Notes under the pieces: generated by a model
The model's database searches: none
Told to the model about the DNA's origin: nothing
What the model saw: the letters and a program-made list of their open reading frames with translations, nothing else
Source of the DNA: an uncultured Gammaproteobacteria bacterium
GTDB lineage: Bacteria; Pseudomonadota; Gammaproteobacteria; SZUA-229
Reading direction: 5' to 3'
Assembly (NCBI GenBank): GCA_913065105.1
Contig: CAJXZZ010000030.1
Location: 1-32,719, forward strand
DNA length: 32,719 nucleotides
Program-made: the position numbers and the translations under genes
Shown here: piece after piece, positions 27,233-32,719 of the stretch
Layout of the letters: every line of letters begins with the position of its first letter
Numbering within the stretch: position 1 is the stretch's first letter

Positions 27233-28882
27233 ATGTCGAAATTAACGGATCTAGCGTCATGGAAAGCGCTTGAAGCGCACTTTGAGCAGATGAAAAGTGT
27301 TCAAATGCGTGATTTGTTTGAACAGGATGAAGACCGATTTAAAAAATTCAGTACGCAGATGGATGATATTCTGCTGGATTTTTCTAAAAATCGAATCGAT
27401 GAAGAAACCTTTGGCTTATTGTGTGAGCTTGCCAGGGAAGCCGGTGTCGAGGAATGGCGTGATCAGATGTTTGCTGGTGAACCGATAAATATTTCTGAAT
27501 TTCGCCCGGTATTGCATACAGCGTTGAGAAATCGCAGTAATACGCCAGTGTATGTTGATGGCGAAAATGTAATGCCTAAAATCAACCGGGTGCTCGCACA
27601 GATTCGTTACTTTACTGAACGTGTGCGTGGTGGCCATTTTCGTGGTTACAGCGGGCAATTGATCACCGATGTTGTAAATGTTGGTATCGGTGGCTCGGAT
27701 CTTGGGCCGCATGTGGTCTGTGACTCGATGAAACCTTTTGCGCAGCGCGGTATGAATGTGCATTTTGTATCCAATGTTGATCCGACACATCTGACTGAAA
27801 TTTTAAAATTTGTTCAACCTGAATCTACCCTGTTTGTTATCTCATCGAAGACGTTTGGTACCCAGGAGACTATGTTAAATGCGCAGAGCGCACGGCAGTG
27901 GTTCGTCGAAGTAACGGGTAGTGAAAAAGCCGTGGCGCGTCATTTTGTTGCAGTAACGTCCAATAAAAAAGCGGCAGCTGACTTTGGCATACTGGAAGAA
28001 AATATGTTCGAGTTCTGGGACTGGGTGGGTGGTCGTTATTCGTTGTGGTCAGCCATTGGTTTGCCGATAGCGCTTTATCTGGGTATGGATCACTTCGAGG
28101 AACTGCTCGAAGGTGCTCATGCGATGGATATGCATTTCAAGTCAGCGCCGATTGAAAAAAATATGCCAATCATTCTGGCTTTACTCGGTGTTTGGTATAA
28201 CAACTTTTTTGATGCACAAAGCCATGCGGTTATGGCGTACAACCAGTATCTAAGACGCTTGCCTGCCTATCTACAACAACTGGATATGGAGAGTAATGGT
28301 AAAACTATTAACCGTGATGGTGAACGTGTGGATTACCTCACCGGCCCGATTATCTGGGGAGAAACCGGCAGTAACTGTCAGCATGCTTTCTTCCAGTTAT
28401 TGCACCAGGGGACGAAACCGGTACCGGCAGATTTTCTTATTCCTGCACGCAGTAAAAACCCCTTAGGCGAGCAGCATAGTGTTTTGTTGGCCAACTACTT
28501 TGCGCAAACACGTGCGTTGATGAAAGGCAAAACAGAAGCTGAAGCTCGTGCCGAGCTAGAGGCGTCGGGTTGTTCTGAAGAAATTATCAAAGACGTATTG
28601 CCGCACAAAATATTTGAAGGCAATAAACCGACAAATTCAATCATGTTTGAAAGTCTTAACCCAAGGACACTGGGTGCTTTGCTTGCGATGTATGAGCATA
28701 AGGTTTTTGTACAGGGTGTGATATGGGATATTAACTCCTTTGATCAATGGGGTGTGGAGTACGGCAAACAACTGGCTAGTGACATACAGAAAGAGTTGTC
28801 GGGTAGACAGGAAACCTCGGTGTATGATGATTCGACGAATAACCTGATTAATTATTGTATGCTGTTGAAATTTTCTGATTAG
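27233..28882 (+). CDS. pgi: Glucose-6-phosphate isomerase
   Basis: VNVGIGGSDLGPHVVCDSM, VISSKTFGTQETMLNA, GGRYSLWSAIGLPIAL, GANCQHAF-like GSNCQHAFFQLLHQGT. Confidence 0.98.
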   Translation: MSKLTDLASWKALEAHFEQMKSVQMRDLFEQDEDRFKKFSTQMDDILLDFSKNRIDEETFGLLCELAREAGVEEWRDQMFAGEPINISEFRPVLHTALRNRSNTPVYVDGENVMPKINRVLAQIRYFTERVRGGHFRGYSGQLITDVVNVGIGGSDLGPHVVCDSMKPFAQRGMNVHFVSNVDPTHLTEILKFVQPESTLFVISSKTFGTQETMLNAQSARQWFVEVTGSEKAVARHFVAVTSNKKAAADFGILEENMFEFWDWVGGRYSLWSAIGLPIALYLGMDHFEELLEGAHAMDMHFKSAPIEKNMPIILALLGVWYNNFFDAQSHAVMAYNQYLRRLPAYLQQLDMESNGKTINRDGERVDYLTGPIIWGETGSNCQHAFFQLLHQGTKPVPADFLIPARSKNPLGEQHSVLLANYFAQTRALMKGKTEAEARAELEASGCSEEIIKDVLPHKIFEGNKPTNSIMFESLNPRTLGALLAMYEHKVFVQGVIWDINSFDQWGVEYGKQLASDIQKELSGRQETSVYDDSTNNLINYCMLLKFSD

Positions 28883-28894
28883 AAATTTGAAGAC

Positions 28895-28980
28895 AGTGGG
28901 TAGTTATCAGTTTGCAGAAAGAAATTATAAACAAACACTTAAATTCCAAAAGGTGTTTACTGCAAACTGCCAAGTTGTTC
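28895..28980. repeat. Imperfect inverted repeat (family C word GGCAGTTTGCAGT) between pgi and queG
   Basis: GTAGTTATCAGTTTGCAGAAA ... TTTACTGCAAACTGCCAAGTTGT; right arm lies in the queG 3' end. Confidence 0.7.
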
Positions 28981-30078
28981 TGCCAAAGCCCAGTCAATGT
29001 GTTCAAGAACCATATCGTTACCAGCTTCGACAAGACCGCGTTTCTTTTCTTCTAAAACCTGAATAATTTTTTCTGAAGTTGGTGCATTACCAAGCGCGAC
29101 GGCGATATTTCTTAACCAGCTCTGGTAACCGATGCGCCTGATGGCAGAGCCCTCGGTATTTTTTAGAAAAGTTTTTTCATCCCATCGAAATAGATCAGTC
29201 AGTGCGGGTGCATCGAGTGGATGCCGGGCAAAAAAGTCCGGTTCTACAGTGTGTTGTGAAAAACGATTCCATGGGCAGCATAACTGACAGTCATCACAGC
29301 CATAGATGCGGTTGCCAATGGCTTTGCGAAATTCAACGGGAATGCTGCCATGCAGTTCGATCGTGAGATACGAGATGCAGCGTCTGGCATCCACTTTATA
29401 AGGTGCAACAATGGCCTTGGTCGGACAGATGTCGATACAGGAGGTGCAGGTGCCGCAATGATTTTGCGCGGTCTCAGTAGTTTCTGATTCAGCTTGCGGT
29501 TGATTTTGTGATACGGGTAGTGGCAGATCGGTGTATATCTCACCCAAAAAAAACCAGGAGCCGGCTTTTTGATTTATCAGGTTAGTATGTTTTCCTATCC
29601 AGCCCAGCCCAGACTTTTCCGCCAACGCTTTCTCCAGCACCGGTGCGCTATCGACAAATACCCGAAAACCGAAATCACCAATCATGTTATTAATTTTTTC
29701 TGAAAGTTTTTGCAGACGTTTACGCATGACTTTATGGTAGTCACGGCCCAGTGCGTAACGGGAGATAAAACCTTGCTCTGGATTAGCCAGTACGGCATCG
29801 GATAACTCACAATCCGGCGGCATGTAATCCATGCGCACAGAGATTACACGACAGGTATTGTCGACCAGTTCCTCCGGATGACTGCGTTTGCTGCCATGTT
29901 TAAACATATAATTCATTTCGCCATGAAAGCCTGCATCTAACCAGTTGTTCAGGTATTTTTCGTGTTTCGACAGATCGATATCGGACACGCCCAACTGCTG
30001 GAAACCAAGTTCCTCAGACCATGTTTCTATTTTTTGTAGAAGTTGGTTGTAATCTATGTTTTTTGGTGTTTCAGGCAT
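28957..30078 (-). CDS. queG: Epoxyqueuosine reductase
   Basis: CGTCTSCIDICPTKAIVAPYKVDARRCISYLTIELHG and CDDCQLCCPWNRF 4Fe-4S motifs; FVDSAPVLEKALAEKSGLGWIGKHTNLI. Confidence 0.97.
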   Translation of the reverse strand: MPETPKNIDYNQLLQKIETWSEELGFQQLGVSDIDLSKHEKYLNNWLDAGFHGEMNYMFKHGSKRSHPEELVDNTCRVISVRMDYMPPDCELSDAVLANPEQGFISRYALGRDYHKVMRKRLQKLSEKINNMIGDFGFRVFVDSAPVLEKALAEKSGLGWIGKHTNLINQKAGSWFFLGEIYTDLPLPVSQNQPQAESETTETAQNHCGTCTSCIDICPTKAIVAPYKVDARRCISYLTIELHGSIPVEFRKAIGNRIYGCDDCQLCCPWNRFSQHTVEPDFFARHPLDAPALTDLFRWDEKTFLKNTEGSAIRRIGYQSWLRNIAVALGNAPTSEKIIQVLEEKKRGLVEAGNDMVLEHIDWALAEQLGSLQ

Positions 30079-30105
30079 GTTGTAAGTTTATATTAATGGT
30101 CTGAA

Positions 30106-30259
30106 AAGTTGGCAGTATTAAGTGATAGTTTGCAGTTATTAGTTTGCAGTTGGCAGTAAAAATCCATAACAAAAACGTTATAAACAGTAAGGGCAGTCTG
30201 CTGTCCTGTTTTTTTTAAGCTTTTACTGCCAACTGATAACTGCCAACTGCCAACTTTTT
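30106..30259. repeat. Long inverted repeat (family C) between queG and gltX
   Basis: AAGTTGGCAGTATTAAGTGATAGTTTGCAGTTATTAGTTTGCAGTTGGCAGTAAAAA ... TTTTACTGCCAACTGATAACTGCCAACTGCCAACTTTTTT. Confidence 0.88.
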
Positions 30260-30303
30260 TGTATTAAAATACGCAACCAAAATTATTCAGCAAAACTTAG
30301 TCT

Positions 30304-31707
30304 ATGAAAGTAAGAACCCGATTTGCCCCCAGTCCTACCGGTTATCTTCATGTAGGTGGCGCCCGTACCGCATTGTTTTCCTGGTTATATGCCAGAAAAA
30401 TGGGCGGGCAGTTCATCTTACGCATCGAAGATACTGATCGTGAACGCTCTACAGAAGAGTCAGTTGGTGTGATACTTGAGGGCATGGAATGGCTGGGTCT
30501 GGATTATGATGAGGGGCCTTTCTATCAGACGGACCAGTTTATACGTTACAAAGAAGTGATTCAGCAGCTGATCGATACGGGTCATGCCTATTATTGTAAT
30601 TGCAGTAAAGAACGTCTGGCTGAGTTGCGTGAGCAGCAGATGGCTAATAAGGAAAAACCGCGTTATGACGGTTGTTGCCGCGATAAAAACCTTGCTGATG
30701 CAGACAATACCGTGGTGCGTTTTAAAAACCCATTGGAAGGCGATGTTGTTATTGAGGACATGGTCAAAGGTCGTGTGGTTATTAATAACCGTGAACTCGA
30801 CGATCTGATTATTGAACGTACGGACGGTACGCCCACTTATAATCTGACGGTAGTGGTTGATGACTGGGATATGAAAATGACCCACATCATTCGTGGTGAT
30901 GATCATCTGAATAACACGCCTCGCCAGATCAACATATTAAAAGCACTGGGTGCTGAATTACCCGTTTATGCGCATGTGCCAATGATTTTAGGTGATGATG
31001 GCAAGCGTCTATCCAAACGCCATGGTGCGGTCAGTGTGATGGAATATAAAGAGAACGGTTTTCTGCCTGAGGCGTTAATCAATTACCTGGTCCGTCTGAG
31101 CTGGTCGCATGGCGATCAGGAAATTTTCAGTCGTGAGGAAATGATTCAACTGTTCGACGCGGTTAACGTCAATACATCGGCATCAGCTTTCAATACGGAG
31201 AAATTACTCTGGTTAAATCAACATTATATTAAAACGCAAGATCCGGAAGTATTGGCTGAACTATTGCAGAAACATATACATTTTTCGTATTACAACACAG
31301 ATAACGGACCTGATCTGATCGAAGTGCTGAAGGTGTTTCAGGAGCGCTGCAGTACCCTGGTTGAGCTGGCAGAAGAAATCCGTTTTCTATATGACGATTT
31401 TGATACTTATGATGCAAAGCAGGCAAAAAAACAGTTTAAAGAAGCAACACTGCCTATTATCGAAAGTTTAAAACAACAATATACTGCATTGGATAACTGG
31501 ACCGCCGAAGCCATACATCATGTAGTAGAAAATACGGTTAACACGCTTGAAGTTGGTTTTGGCAAAGTAGGGCAGCCGCTAAGGCTAGCTGTTACCGGTC
31601 ACGGTAAATCGCCTTCTATTGATGTTACGCTGGAATTACTGGGTAAAGAGAAAACCTTAAAACGTCTGGATCAGGCGATTGATTTTATCAATAATCAAAA
31701 TACTTAA
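30304..31707 (+). CDS. gltX: Glutamyl-tRNA synthetase
   Basis: [35 protein letters not shown] (KMSKS-like), 467 aa. Confidence 0.98.
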   Translation: MKVRTRFAPSPTGYLHVGGARTALFSWLYARKMGGQFILRIEDTDRERSTEESVGVILEGMEWLGLDYDEGPFYQTDQFIRYKEVIQQLIDTGHAYYCNCSKERLAELREQQMANKEKPRYDGCCRDKNLADADNTVVRFKNPLEGDVVIEDMVKGRVVINNRELDDLIIERTDGTPTYNLTVVVDDWDMKMTHIIRGDDHLNNTPRQINILKALGAELPVYAHVPMILGDDGKRLSKRHGAVSVMEYKENGFLPEALINYLVRLSWSHGDQEIFSREEMIQLFDAVNVNTSASAFNTEKLLWLNQHYIKTQDPEVLAELLQKHIHFSYYNTDNGPDLIEVLKVFQERCSTLVELAEEIRFLYDDFDTYDAKQAKKQFKEATLPIIESLKQQYTALDNWTAEAIHHVVENTVNTLEVGFGKVGQPLRLAVTGHGKSPSIDVTLELLGKEKTLKRLDQAIDFINNQNT

Positions 31708-31792
31708 CTAAAAGAAGTTGACGGTAAATGGTTATTTATCTCATGTTTCTTTACTAAAAAGCACAATCAATATAAGATTCAGCACCAATTTC

Positions 31793-31868
31793 GGGGCTAT
31801 AGCTCAGCTGGGAGAGCGCAACACTGGCAGTGTTGAGGTCAGCGGTTCGATCCCGCTTAGCTCCACCA
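31793..31868 (+). tRNA. tRNA-Ala (anticodon GGC), CCA encoded
   Basis: GGGGCTA/TAGCTCC acceptor, GCTC...GAGC D arm, CAACA-CTGGCAG-TGTTG anticodon arm, AGCGG-TTCGATC-CCGCT T arm, ACCA end; 76 nt. Confidence 0.97.
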
Positions 31869-31883
31869 TTTTACAGGTCAATA

Positions 31884-32719
31884 ATGAAGATTATCGTTAC
31901 TGGCGGCGCCGGTTTTATTGGCTCTGCCGTCATCAGGCAATATATCAATGATACCGAACACGACGTTGTCAACGTAGATGCTTTGACCTATGCGGGTAAC
32001 CTGGAATCACTTGCTGAGGTTGAGCAAAATCCACGTTATAGCTTCGAACATGTTGATATTTGTGATATCGAGGCACTGCAACGTGTTTTTGAACAGTACC
32101 AGCCAGATGCCATCATGCACCTGGCCGCCGAGTCGCACGTAGATCGTTCTATCGATGGCCCTGCCGCGTTTATCCAGACCAATATAGTTGGTACCTATAA
32201 TCTTCTTGATGTTGCAAAAAAATACTGGGATGGATTAACGGGTGATAAGAAAGATCAATTTCGTTTTCACCATGTTTCAACCGACGAAGTGTATGGCGAT
32301 TTAGATGAAACAGGTTATTTCACCGAAGAAACCAGTTATGAGCCAAGTTCGCCATATTCCGCCAGCAAAGCCTCTTCAGATCATCTGGTAAGGGCCTGGC
32401 ATCGAACCTACGGATTCCCAATTGTAATCACCAACTGCTCAAACAATTATGGCGGTTATCAGTTTCCAGAAAAATTGATTCCGCTAGTGACATTGAATGC
32501 ACTAGAAGGAAAGCCATTGCCAATATACGGCAAGGGTAATCAGATTCGAGACTGGTTGCATGTTGATGATCATGCGCGAGCACTCAGACTGGTACTGGAA
32601 ACAGGTAAAAATGGTGAGACTTATAATATCGGTGGTCACAATGAAAAAACAAATCTTGAAGTAGTTAAGACTATCTGCAGTTTGTTGGATAGGCTGGTGC
32701 CCGATTCACCATATATTCC
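31884..32719 (+). CDS. rfbB: dTDP-glucose 4,6-dehydratase, N-terminal part (runs off window end)
   Basis: Own translation: [43 protein letters not shown]...[32 protein letters not shown]...[11 protein letters not shown]...[14 protein letters not shown]. Confidence 0.96.
   Translation, partial: MKIIVTGGAGFIGSAVIRQYINDTEHDVVNVDALTYAGNLESLAEVEQNPRYSFEHVDICDIEALQRVFEQYQPDAIMHLAAESHVDRSIDGPAAFIQTNIVGTYNLLDVAKKYWDGLTGDKKDQFRFHHVSTDEVYGDLDETGYFTEETSYEPSSPYSASKASSDHLVRAWHRTYGFPIVITNCSNNYGGYQFPEKLIPLVTLNALEGKPLPIYGKGNQIRDWLHVDDHARALRLVLETGKNGETYNIGGHNEKTNLEVVKTICSLLDRLVPDSPYI

Noticed and set aside
30106-30259. Possible CRISPR array (repeated GGCAGT words)
   Set aside because: Repeats are short, irregularly spaced and palindromic, with no uniform spacers and no cas genes.
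1-32719. Hidden defence system, prophage or toxin-antitoxin locus
   Set aside because: All substantial ORFs are accounted for by housekeeping or conserved families; no integrase, nuclease/methylase pair, phage structural gene or TA-like small gene pair was seen.

Overview
This window is a mostly ordinary, gene-dense gammaproteobacterial-type chromosomal segment, about 27 confident protein-coding genes plus one tRNA. The main blocks are: dxs(partial)-ispA-xseB-radA on the minus strand; a CorB/CNNM-like transporter and YpjD/CcsA-like protein (minus); an MBL-fold hydrolase, then ffh-rpsP-rimM-trmD-rplS; a TPR-rich exported protein and ogt; an orphan PhnD-like binding protein (minus); htpG; a LysM/FecR-domain exported protein with hslR, NUDIX and O-methyltransferase genes; pcnB-folK-deoxynucleoside kinase-panB-panC-panD; a DUF6455-like small protein and ppc (minus); pgi; queG (minus); gltX; tRNA-Ala(GGC); and the 5' part of rfbB. 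I found no CRISPR array, transposase, phage, toxin-antitoxin or recognisable defence locus, and no convincing new multi-gene system. The most notable unexplained structure is intergenic: several families of long imperfect hairpins built from short iterated words (CGCAAAG/CGCGAAG, CCGCAGAGGCGCGGAG, GTTGGCAGTTGGCAG, CAGTGAATAG). One family brackets queG, and one of its arms encodes the queG C-terminus. Other points are a textbook sigma-32-type promoter before htpG, a perfect palindrome over the probable ffh -10 box, and a tRNA only 15 nt upstream of rfbB.
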